Program-made: the position numbers and the translations under genes | Part shown: positions 1 to 7,535 of the stretch, one piece after another | How positions within the stretch are numbered: the stretch's first letter is position 1 | How the letters are laid out: the number at the start of each line of letters is the position of its first letter | Origin: an uncultured Ignavibacteria bacterium | Lineage (GTDB): Bacteria > Bacteroidota > Ignavibacteria > SZUA-365 | NCBI GenBank assembly: GCA_913061095.1 | Contig: CAJXVM010000006.1 | Location: 62,001 to 126,000, forward strand | DNA: 64,000 nt | Direction: 5' to 3' | The notes under the pieces: generated by a model | The model's input: the letters and a program-made list of their open reading frames with translations, nothing else | Database searches by the model: none | Told to the model about the DNA's origin: nothing

Positions 1-627
1 ACCCTTTACCATCAGAAAATACGAGAGAGCTGCAAGCGCCAGCCCTCCCCAGATGGCACCGTACCTGCTGAGCCGCTTCCCGTAATCGAAGGTGAACAAC
101 ATGCGAGAGAAATACTGTACGACCGATCCCACAATGAAGGCGACGATCACTGAAGCCACGATCCCGAAGACGATTTTGAAAACGCTCGCTGTGTTGATAT
201 ACATGAACACATCACCGACACCGCCGTTGCCGGCCTGAATCACCTTGATTGTGGAAATGGCGAACGCCGAACCCAAGAGTTCAAAGACGAGGGATACCGT
301 GGTTGATGTTGGCAGCCCGAATGTGTTGAAAAAATCGAGAAGTAATACGTCAGTCAGCATCGTCGCCACGAAGATAAACATGACCTCCGGAAAGGTCAGG
401 AACTGCGGATTGAAAATCCCCTTCCTCGCAACCTCCATCAGCCCGCTGGAGAATGTCACGCCGACGACGATGCCCAGCGTGGCAATGATCATGATAACCA
501 CACGGGGAGCCACCTTCGCACCGATGGCGGAATTGAGGAAATTCACTGCGTCGTTCGCGACTCCGACCATGAGATCGATCAGTGCCGTCGCGAGCAGAAT
601 GACCAGAATGATGATAAAGATGTCCAT
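1..627 (-). CDS. pit: PiT-family inorganic phosphate transporter, N-terminal part
   Basis: The gene runs off the left edge, so only the first 209 residues are visible. The start ATG is at 627. The protein is hydrophobic throughout, with an N-terminal helix (MDIFIIILVILLATALI) followed by the family signature GVANDAVNFLNSAIGAKVAP, which corresponds to the GANDxAN repeat of PiT sodium- or proton-coupled phosphate carriers. A second conserved stretch, FNTFGLPTSTTVSLVFELLG, matches the PTSxT part of the same repeat. It should be an inner-membrane low-affinity phosphate importer. It is the last visible gene of a phoB-phoR-phoU-pit array, 26 nt after phoU, so it probably shares the phosphate-responsive transcript. 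The C-terminal half cannot be judged. Confidence 0.9.
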   Translation of the reverse strand, partial: MDIFIIILVILLATALIDLMVGVANDAVNFLNSAIGAKVAPRVVIMIIATLGIVVGVTFSSGLMEVARKGIFNPQFLTFPEVMFIFVATMLTDVLLLDFFNTFGLPTSTTVSLVFELLGSAFAISTIKVIQAGNGGVGDVFMYINTASVFKIVFGIVASVIVAFIVGSVVQYFSRMLFTFDYGKRLSRYGAIWGGLALAALSYFLMVKG

Positions 628-653
628 GCGGCAATACGAATGTAAAATGATGA

Positions 654-1346
654 TTATCGATCGCTGTCAGAGCGCGTTTCGCCCTTCTGATCATTCCGCC
701 GATGCCGAATGATTCTGCCCTCGGCGATATAGACCACGTTCTCTGCAATATTGGTCGCATAATCCGCCATCCGTTCAAGATAACGCGATATGCTGAGAAG
801 ATGAATCAGCCGCTCTGTCTGTGGCGGTGATGAGAGGATGCGGTCACGCACCAGTTCGTACATCGAACGATTGAGTGCGTCAACTTCCTCGTCGAGCATG
901 CAAACGTTCCGGGCCAGAACCGGATCCATATCAACGAGGGCATCCAGGCTCTGCGCGATCATGGTCAGTGTGCGGTCGGCCAGTTCCATCAGTTCGTTCG
1001 GAAGTACGAGCTGATCGTGCTGTCCGATGGACAGCACGCGTCTCGCCACGTTTGCAGCGAGATCACCGATCCGTTCCAGATCTGCGTTGATTTTCAAGAC
1101 GGCAACGACAAACTGCGTACCTGTGTTGCCAAGAGCTCCTGACTGCAGCATGGCAACAGAGTCCTCCTCGATGCTGATTTCGAGTTCGTCGATTTCATCA
1201 TCGAGTTCGATGACACTGCGCGCTGCCTGCCAGTCTCGTGACCGAATCACGAGCACACAGCGCCGGGCATTCTCCTCGACCAGTGCACTGAGTTGCAGCA
1301 GTTTGCGTTTCAGGAAATCGGGTGTATGTGCGGTACGGTCTTTCAT
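654..1346 (-). CDS. phoU: phosphate signalling protein PhoU
   Basis: The 230-residue protein has the usual PhoU length and the two-repeat all-helical layout. The first repeat carries VIELDDEIDELEISIEEDSV and the second carries VCMLDEEVDALNRSMYELV; the acidic E/DxxxD positions in these stretches bind metal in known PhoU structures. Family members dampen the PhoR kinase when phosphate is plentiful and limit phosphate uptake. The gene starts 32 nt after phoR and ends 26 nt before pit. No pst genes are visible here, so the natural partner in this locus is the Pit carrier, although a Pst system may lie elsewhere. The C-terminus (RNDQKGETRSDSDR) is a short polar tail. Confidence 0.93.
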   Translation of the reverse strand: MKDRTAHTPDFLKRKLLQLSALVEENARRCVLVIRSRDWQAARSVIELDDEIDELEISIEEDSVAMLQSGALGNTGTQFVVAVLKINADLERIGDLAANVARRVLSIGQHDQLVLPNELMELADRTLTMIAQSLDALVDMDPVLARNVCMLDEEVDALNRSMYELVRDRILSSPPQTERLIHLLSISRYLERMADYATNIAENVVYIAEGRIIRHRRNDQKGETRSDSDR

Positions 1347-1378
1347 GATTCATGTCACGGAGTCCGGCGCTCTCTGTA

Positions 1379-3181
1379 TCAGACTCTTGCGTACTCCTCC
1401 TCCATGGCGGTGATGCGCAGGTACAGTGAAAATGTACTTCCCTGGCCCGGCTTGCTCTGGACATCGACATGCCCGTGATGCGCCTGTGCGATATGCTTGA
1501 CGATTGCGAGACCGAGACCGGTACCGCCCATCTTCCGGCTGCGCGCCTTGTCGATGCGATAGAAACGCTCGAAAAGTCTCGGGAGGTGTTCCGCTTCAAT
1601 CCCATATCCCTCGTCACGAATATCGATACGGATCTCATCATCATTGATCCTCTGCGCCGTAACCCAGACCGATTTTCCGTCCTCACTGTACTTGATCGCG
1701 TTCGAAATGAGATTGACGATGGCCTGCTCGAGCAGCGGTGGATTATTCAGTGCATGCAGGTCGGGCGGACAGTCGAGATGCACGGCGATTCTTCTCTGAT
1801 CGGCGTCATGCTGACATGACTGAATAGCGGAATACAGCGTCTCGCGGACCTCGCTGTATGCAAGCGCGATTTCTTCACGCTCCGCCCCCTGCTCGATGCG
1901 TGAGAGACTGAGCAGATCCTCAATGATGGCATTCAGCCGGTCGGCCTGGTTGGAGACAATCCCGAGGAAACGAAGTGCATCGGCCTTGTCGTGAATGGCG
2001 CCGTCGAGCAGTGTTTCGACGAATCCCTTGATGCTGGTGATTGGCGTCTTGAGTTCATGCGAGACGTTTGCGACAAAATCCCGACGTACGTTTTCCAGCG
2101 CCCGAATCTCGGTGATGTCATTGAGCACGACCAGCACACCGATTATCTCACCCTGTCCGTCTTTGAGAATACTGCCATGCGCCTGCAAATGGTGTTCTTC
2201 ATCATCCACCAGAGTGATGTACCCCTCCACGGTATAATCACTGGACAGTGCGCGCTCGACAAAGCGCTGCAATCCGACATTGCGAACCACCTCCTGAATG
2301 CTTTTTCCGCGCGCCTTTTCCGGATCGATGCGCAGAAGACGGGCTGCACTCCGGTTGATGTTGATCAGCTGCTCTTCGGTATCGAAGGCGAGCACGCCTT
2401 CCATCATGCTCGAAAGCACGGCCGTCTGCTCGCTGTGCTGCTGTGTAATGATGGTGATACGATCCTGCAGCTGTTCCGCCATGCTGTTCATCACTTCCGC
2501 AAGGTCGCTGAGTTCCTCGGATTCGGGGATCGGCAGACGGACATCAAGTTTCCCTTCCGCGAAGCGCCGCGCACCCTGCTTGAGTTCCTGGATCGGACGC
2601 GTGATACGCCGTGAGATATACAGGCTCATCAGTCCGGCCAGAAGCGTAATGATAAGACCGCCTCCGACGATCTGCCACTGCAGACGTTCAACGTTCTCTT
2701 CGATCTTGTGTACGGGGACAGCCGTACGCAGCACACCAAGAATTCCACCCTCATCTCGAAGTGGGATGGCGGCGTACATGGTGTTCTGCTGCAGCGTCAT
2801 GCTGAAGCGCGTGGAAGTGCCGACATCACCCTTCATCGCACGACGGATTTCCGGACGGTTCCGATGGTTGTCCATGCTGTGAGGATCGCGTTCCGAATCG
2901 GCGATGACGGTCCCGTCCGGCAGGATAATAGTGATTCTCGTCGACGATCGCCGGCCGAGATCGACAATGAAATCATCGATTGCCCTGTTGCTCTGTTCAC
3001 CGATTCGATGCACGATATCATCGTGCAGGAGTTTCGCCCGCGACTGGAGGTCTTCACTGACCTCGTCGAGGAAGAGACTCTTGAAGGAACTGGAGATGAG
3101 AAACGTAAAAGCGAAAAGGGCCAGAAAGATGATAAGGAAATTGGATGAGTAGAGCTGCCAGAACAGACGTTTTTTACGCAT
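1379..3181 (-). CDS. phoR: phosphate sensor histidine kinase PhoR
   Basis: The 600-residue membrane kinase has TM1 at about 13-32, an extracytoplasmic sensor at about 35-165, TM2 at about 171-190, HAMP at about 190-245, PAS at about 252-355, the HisKA helix with phospho-acceptor His375 in the H box VSHELKTPITSIKG, and a HATPase_c domain. The N box is NLISNAIKYSEDG, the G1 box DEGYGIE, and the F and G2 boxes LFERFYRID and GGTGLGLAIV. The PAS plus PhoR-type H box and the PhoB-like gene 2 nt upstream make PhoR the natural call. The periplasmic domain is the larger Cache-like form seen in Gram-positive and Bacteroidota PhoR rather than the small E. coli form. It should phosphorylate the adjacent regulator. 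Confidence 0.93.
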   Translation of the reverse strand: MRKKRLFWQLYSSNFLIIFLALFAFTFLISSSFKSLFLDEVSEDLQSRAKLLHDDIVHRIGEQSNRAIDDFIVDLGRRSSTRITIILPDGTVIADSERDPHSMDNHRNRPEIRRAMKGDVGTSTRFSMTLQQNTMYAAIPLRDEGGILGVLRTAVPVHKIEENVERLQWQIVGGGLIITLLAGLMSLYISRRITRPIQELKQGARRFAEGKLDVRLPIPESEELSDLAEVMNSMAEQLQDRITIITQQHSEQTAVLSSMMEGVLAFDTEEQLININRSAARLLRIDPEKARGKSIQEVVRNVGLQRFVERALSSDYTVEGYITLVDDEEHHLQAHGSILKDGQGEIIGVLVVLNDITEIRALENVRRDFVANVSHELKTPITSIKGFVETLLDGAIHDKADALRFLGIVSNQADRLNAIIEDLLSLSRIEQGAEREEIALAYSEVRETLYSAIQSCQHDADQRRIAVHLDCPPDLHALNNPPLLEQAIVNLISNAIKYSEDGKSVWVTAQRINDDEIRIDIRDEGYGIEAEHLPRLFERFYRIDKARSRKMGGTGLGLAIVKHIAQAHHGHVDVQSKPGQGSTFSLYLRITAMEEEYARV

Positions 3182-3183
3182 CC

Positions 3184-3876
3184 TTACTCCGCGAAACGAT
3201 AGCCGACTCCTCGAACAGTTTCGACATATTTCCCCGCCTCTCCAAGCTTTTTCCGCAGTCCAACGATCTGCACATCGACCGAACGATCCGTTACGGGATA
3301 CCCGTCTCCGCGAACGGCTTCGACAATCTGTGCACGCGTGAAGACCCAGCCGGGCCTGTTCGCGAGAAAATGCAGAACACGGAATTCCGTCAGTGTGAGC
3401 AATACCGGCCGCCCATCGATCAGCACTTCATGCCGGCCGGGATTGATCAGAATATCATGAATGCGAAGAATCTCGGAATCCTCACCATCACCTCCCTGTT
3501 CACCGCGGCGGAGGACGGCCTTGACGCGGGCAAGCAGCACACGCCTGCTGAACGGCTTGGTGATGTAGTCGTCGGCACCGAGTTCGAGCCCCGTGACGAT
3601 GTCCGCTTCCTCGCTGCGCGCAGTCAGCATGATGATGGAAAGCCCTTTTGTGTCAGGGTTGTTCTTGATGGTTTTGCATACTTCAAGACCGTCGACACCG
3701 GGGAGCATCAAATCCAGGAGCACGAGATCCGGCGGTGACGCTTTGATGCGCTGCAGCGCCTCCTCGCCCGAGGTCACACTATCGACCTGATATCCTTCCT
3801 TCCCGAGATTGTAGCTGACAAGCTCGAGAATATCCTCTTCGTCCTCGACGAGAAGTATGTGGCGTTTTGATTTCAC
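3184..3876 (-). CDS. phoB: phosphate response regulator PhoB (OmpR family)
   Basis: The 230-residue regulator has an N-terminal receiver domain with the acidic pocket VEDEEDI at 10-16, phospho-acceptor Asp55 in VLLDLMLPG, a conserved T/S position in MLTARSEE and Lys107 in ITKPFSR. A winged-helix OmpR-type DNA-binding domain follows from about residue 130, with the recognition region ending TDRSVDVQIVGLRKKLG and the terminal hairpin VETVRGVGYRFAE. It is the first gene of the phoB-phoR-phoU-pit set and its stop is 2 nt before the phoR start, so the two are almost certainly co-translated. A Pho-box-like direct repeat lies about 50 nt upstream and suggests autoregulation. Confidence 0.93.
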   Translation of the reverse strand: MKSKRHILLVEDEEDILELVSYNLGKEGYQVDSVTSGEEALQRIKASPPDLVLLDLMLPGVDGLEVCKTIKNNPDTKGLSIIMLTARSEEADIVTGLELGADDYITKPFSRRVLLARVKAVLRRGEQGGDGEDSEILRIHDILINPGRHEVLIDGRPVLLTLTEFRVLHFLANRPGWVFTRAQIVEAVRGDGYPVTDRSVDVQIVGLRKKLGEAGKYVETVRGVGYRFAE

Positions 3877-3926
3877 AAAAACACACCAGCTGTCCTACAT
3901 CAGATAATACAAATATCGCGCTCACA

Positions 3927-3944
3927 ATGTTAGGGTTTTGTTAG
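3927..3944 (-). promoter_or_regulatory. candidate Pho box upstream of phoB
   Basis: Read on the minus strand, two 7-mers CTAACAA and CTAACAT are separated by 4 nt (AACC), giving the 11-bp direct-repeat spacing that PhoB dimers recognise in classical Pho boxes (7-mer, 4 nt, 7-mer). It lies 51-68 nt upstream of the phoB start. AT-rich sequence suitable for a -10 element follows on the minus strand (GATATTTGTATTAT). The sequence differs from the E. coli CTGTCAT consensus but the geometry is exact. This is an inference from one site. Confidence 0.55.
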
Positions 3945-3990
3945 CGCCGTGCAAGAATTTGATAATGTTCTCCGAAGTGCATTTTCCGGC

Positions 3991-5052
3991 TCAGAAAAGG
4001 GAGTACTGCCGGTCCGGAGGCTTTCTGAATGCCTCCGCGGACAGGGACGGCCCCTCTCCGTCAATACCCGCCTTCCGACAGGCTGTGCGAAACAAATCCA
4101 TGATCTGGCGCACATACACGCCCTCACCCCGCATGCGTGATCCGAAGCGGGCGTCGTTGAGCGCTCCACCGCGCATTTCACGCACACGGGCGAGCACCTT
4201 GTCCTTTCGATCGGGATAGAATTCCTCCAGCCACTGGGTGAACAGATCCGCCACCCCATGCGGCAGACGCAGAGGAATGCAGACGGCATAGCAGGCACCG
4301 CGCGCGGCGGCCTCCGATACGAGGGCGGGAATCTCACGATCCGTCATGCCGGGTATCACCGGTGAAAGCCCGATCCCCGTGGGAATTCCTTCGCGCGCAA
4401 GCGTTTCGATTGTGCGCATGCGGCGTTCGGGGATGGATGTCCGTGGCTCGAGCCGACGAACCAGGTCGCTCTCCTGTGAAGGGATGGAAATCATGACATT
4501 GACGGCCCGCACCTCCGCCAGCGGACGCAGGAAATCAATATCGCGAAGCACGAGTTCGTTTTTCGTGATAATCTGAACGGGATTTCTGAACTCGCTGATT
4601 ACCTCGAGAATGCCGCGGGTAAGACGAAGCCTGCGCTCCACCGGCTGGTAGGGATCGGTGATGCCGCTGAGGGCGATTGGCTGCGGCACCCAGGAACGGG
4701 CAGACAGCTCCCGGCGCAGGATTGCCGGCGCATCTTCCTTCACCAGGATACGGGTTTCAAAATCGAGTCCCGCGGAAAAGCCCAGATATTCATGAAAGGG
4801 ACGCGCGTAGCAGTACGTACAGCCGTGCTCACAGCCGCGGTACGCATTGATGCTTGCATCGAAACTGATGTCGGGACTGCTGTTGTAGGCAATCAGCGAC
4901 CGGGAATGGTCGCGGTAGAAGCGTGTCGCCTGAGGCCGCTCTTCGTCGGGAAAATCCTCATCGCGCTCATACGATAGGCGCTCGAAGCGATTGGCGGGAT
5001 TTGACCGCGCTCCGCGGCCCTTCAGCGCGTCCCGTTCAGACTGTCCGCTCAT
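3991..5052 (-). CDS. PA0069-type radical SAM protein
   Basis: This 353-residue protein carries the radical SAM cluster motif CEHGCTYC (Cys74, Cys78, Cys81), preceded by DISFDASINAYRG and followed by ARPFHEYLG. This arrangement, with CxxxCxxC near residue 75 and an N-terminal extension, is that of the PA0069/SplB-like radical SAM family. The substrate of that family is not known to me; some members are loosely likened to spore photoproduct lyase, but there is no reason to expect spores here. The gene stands alone, divergent from iorAB and 114 bp from phoB. No partner gene hints at its role. Confidence 0.85.
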   Translation of the reverse strand: MSGQSERDALKGRGARSNPANRFERLSYERDEDFPDEERPQATRFYRDHSRSLIAYNSSPDISFDASINAYRGCEHGCTYCYARPFHEYLGFSAGLDFETRILVKEDAPAILRRELSARSWVPQPIALSGITDPYQPVERRLRLTRGILEVISEFRNPVQIITKNELVLRDIDFLRPLAEVRAVNVMISIPSQESDLVRRLEPRTSIPERRMRTIETLAREGIPTGIGLSPVIPGMTDREIPALVSEAAARGACYAVCIPLRLPHGVADLFTQWLEEFYPDRKDKVLARVREMRGGALNDARFGSRMRGEGVYVRQIMDLFRTACRKAGIDGEGPSLSAEAFRKPPDRQYSLF

Positions 5053-5241
5053 CGCCCTGCCTGCATCCTCTCCCGGCCGGTGGCCGATCGTCCCTCCGGA
5101 AACAGGAATGATTTTCGAACCGGAGACGGCACGGTACTTAGGAAAAAAGACATGGCGGTACTATCTTGAAAACATGGCAGAAAATACGCCATCATATCAG
5201 AATCAACCATATTTCGAACCTACCAGAACCAAGGATTGCAT

Positions 5242-6849
5242 ATGAAACGAATGCTGCTGCTCGGCGACGAGGCTATCGCCCAGGGGGCACTCGACGCGGG
5301 GCTTTCCGGAGTGTATGCGTATCCGGGAACCCCGTCAACGGAAATTACGGAGTATATTCAGCGATCCAAAGACGCCCGCGAACGCGGCGTTCATTCCGAC
5401 TGGAGCGCGAATGAAAAAACCGCCATGGAAGCCGCGCTCGGCATGTCCTACGCGGGAAAGCGGGCGATGGCCTGCATGAAGCATGTCGGACTCAATGTCG
5501 CGGCGGACGGCTTCGTAAATGCCGGCATCACGGGTGCCAACGGCGGACTGCTCGTGTTGGTCGCCGATGATCCGTCGATGCATTCATCCCAGAACGAACA
5601 GGACTCCAGGTATTACGGAAAGTTCGCCCTCGTGCCTGTCATCGAACCGTCAAATCAGCAGGAAACTTACCTGGCCGCTTCTTACGGATTCGACCTTTCG
5701 GAGAAATACGGTACCCCCGTGATGATTCGTATCACAACGCGTCTCGCCCATTCGCGCGCCGGTGTCGAACTGACAGAACAGAAAGCGGAAAACGAACTGC
5801 GTCTTCCGTCCGACAAGCGGCAGTTCGTTCTTCTGCCCTCGATTGCACGTCGGAACTATCAGACACTGCTCGGAAAGCAGGCTGCGTTTGAAGAGGAATC
5901 CGAAAATTCCCCTTTCAACAGCTACACCGACGGTGAAGACAGATCACTCGGCATCATCGCCTGTGGCATAGCCCACAATTACCTCATGGAGAATTTCCCC
6001 GAGGGATGCCCACACCCGGTGCTGAAAATCGGGCAGTATCCCGTTTCCCGCAACATGGTGCAGCGCCTGCTCGACAGCTGTGAGCGTGTACTCATTCTCG
6101 AAGAAGGCGCTCCCTTCCTTGAGGAACAGCTGCGGGGTCTGATGGACAAACCATACAACATTCTCGGACGCCTCGATGGTACCGTCCCCCGCGCCGGCGA
6201 ACTCAATCCCAATATTGTTGCGAAATCCCTCGGGAGCGACATTGAAATGGGTGAGCCAAAGGCGGATATCGTCAAGCCGCGTCCGCCGGAGCTGTGTCCG
6301 GGGTGTCCGCATATCGACAGCTACAACGCACTCAATGAAGCGCTCAAGGATCTTGAGCCCGGACGTGTGTTCAGCGATATCGGCTGCTATACGCTGGGAG
6401 CACTGGCACCGTTCAACTCGATCAATTCCTGCGTCGACATGGGCGCGTCGATCACCATGGCCAAAGGCGCTGCCGATGCGGGACTCTTCCCCTCCGTCGC
6501 AGTTATCGGCGATTCCACGTTTACCCACTCCGGCATGACCGGTCTGCTGGACGCAGTGATTGAGAACTCCCCGATCACCGTGATGATCGTAGACAACGAG
6601 ACCACCGGGATGACCGGCGGTCAGGCATCCTCCGCACGCGGTCGCCTTGAAGACATCTGTGCGGGCATCGGCGTACCCCGAGAGCACATCAAAGTCGTCG
6701 AGCCGCTGAAAAAGAACCACGAGATGAATGTGGCGACCATCAAGGAAGAGCTGGATTACCGCGGCGTATCCGTAATCATCGAACGCCGGGAATGCATCCA
6801 GACGCTGAAAATCAGCAAGAAGCTTGCGAAGGAGGCGAAGAAACAATGA
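5242..6849 (+). CDS. iorA: indolepyruvate:ferredoxin oxidoreductase, alpha subunit
   Basis: The 535-residue thiamine-diphosphate enzyme subunit has a pyrimidine-binding domain first (YAYPGTPSTEITEYIQ) and the TPP domain last, with GDSTFTHSGMTGLLDAV and VDNETTGMTGGQ as the cofactor motif. A CPGCPH motif lies before the TPP domain. Together with the beta subunit it should oxidatively decarboxylate aryl pyruvates to aryl-CoA with ferredoxin as acceptor, in the cytoplasm. Archaeal IorA ends in a two-cluster ferredoxin domain; this one stops at ISKKLAKEAKKQ without it, as shorter bacterial forms do. I chose ATG 5242, with AAGGA 6 nt upstream, over an in-frame TTG at 5236. Its stop overlaps the iorB start (ATGA). 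Confidence 0.9.
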   Translation: MKRMLLLGDEAIAQGALDAGLSGVYAYPGTPSTEITEYIQRSKDARERGVHSDWSANEKTAMEAALGMSYAGKRAMACMKHVGLNVAADGFVNAGITGANGGLLVLVADDPSMHSSQNEQDSRYYGKFALVPVIEPSNQQETYLAASYGFDLSEKYGTPVMIRITTRLAHSRAGVELTEQKAENELRLPSDKRQFVLLPSIARRNYQTLLGKQAAFEEESENSPFNSYTDGEDRSLGIIACGIAHNYLMENFPEGCPHPVLKIGQYPVSRNMVQRLLDSCERVLILEEGAPFLEEQLRGLMDKPYNILGRLDGTVPRAGELNPNIVAKSLGSDIEMGEPKADIVKPRPPELCPGCPHIDSYNALNEALKDLEPGRVFSDIGCYTLGALAPFNSINSCVDMGASITMAKGAADAGLFPSVAVIGDSTFTHSGMTGLLDAVIENSPITVMIVDNETTGMTGGQASSARGRLEDICAGIGVPREHIKVVEPLKKNHEMNVATIKEELDYRGVSVIIERRECIQTLKISKKLAKEAKKQ

Positions 6850-7442
6850 AACGTGATATCATTCTCGCCGGCGTCGGCGGACAGGGAATTCTCACCATCG
6901 CAACCATCATCGGCTACGCGGCCGTGCAGCGCGGCCTCAAACTGAAGCAGGCCGAGGTACACGGCATGTCCCAGCGCGGGGGCGACGTGCAGTCGCATCT
7001 ACGCATCAGTGACGCTCCCATTCATTCTGATCTCATCCCCGAAGGACGCGCCGATCTGATCATCGCCATCGAACCGATGGAATCGCTGCGCTACACGAGC
7101 TATCTCGCACCTGACGGATGGCTGATCACCAACAAGAAACCCTTTGTGAACATCCCCGACTATCCCGATCATGAAACCGTGTGGGAACGCGTGGAAGCAC
7201 TGCCGCGCAGCATCCTCATCGACGGTGACACCATCGCGCGCAAGGTCGCTTCGGCCCGTTCGATGAACATCGTCATTCTGGGCGCCGCCTCACCCTTTCT
7301 GCAAATCGCGCCTGAGGATCTCGAGAACGCCATCAGCACCATTTTCAGCCGCAAGGGCGAGGCTGTGGTCGAGCAGAATCTCGCTGCGTTCCGTGCGGGA
7401 CGCCAGTTCGCTGAGGAGAAAAACCTGGCGGCGACCTCGTAA
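6846..7442 (+). CDS. iorB: indolepyruvate:ferredoxin oxidoreductase, beta subunit
   Basis: The 198-residue protein begins MKRDIILAGVGGQGILT, the gamma-type oxidoreductase signature GVGGQG shared by 2-oxoacid:ferredoxin oxidoreductases, and contains AEVHGMSQRGGDVQSHLRI, also diagnostic of the family. It forms the catalytic complex with the preceding alpha subunit. The start ATG at 6846 overlaps the iorA stop by 4 nt, so translation is coupled. A strong hairpin terminator follows 25 nt after its stop, closing a two-gene operon. Length and motifs are complete. Confidence 0.92.
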   Translation: MKRDIILAGVGGQGILTIATIIGYAAVQRGLKLKQAEVHGMSQRGGDVQSHLRISDAPIHSDLIPEGRADLIIAIEPMESLRYTSYLAPDGWLITNKKPFVNIPDYPDHETVWERVEALPRSILIDGDTIARKVASARSMNIVILGAASPFLQIAPEDLENAISTIFSRKGEAVVEQNLAAFRAGRQFAEEKNLAATS

Positions 7443-7467
7443 CCTCATCACCGTCACACGTACATTG

Positions 7468-7500
7468 AAAAGCCCCGCACTCGGCGGGGCTTTTCTTTTT
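7468..7500 (+). terminator. bidirectional intrinsic terminator after iorB
   Basis: The stem AAAAGCCCCGC / GCGGGGCTTTT (7468-7478 with 7484-7494) is followed on the plus strand by TTTTCTTTTT. Because the stem begins with AAAA, the minus-strand transcript also ends in a U-run, so it can also terminate the convergent S46 peptidase gene that stops at 7536. Confidence 0.9.
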
Positions 7501-7535
7501 CATCTCCGTACATGCGCTGCAACGCGCGTGCATCG

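Noticed and set aside
6780-6849. IorA truncated by frameshift, losing its ferredoxin domain
   Set aside because: The stop overlaps the iorB start in a normal ATGA junction and shorter IorA forms without ferredoxin are known in bacteria; no ferredoxin motif remains in other frames.
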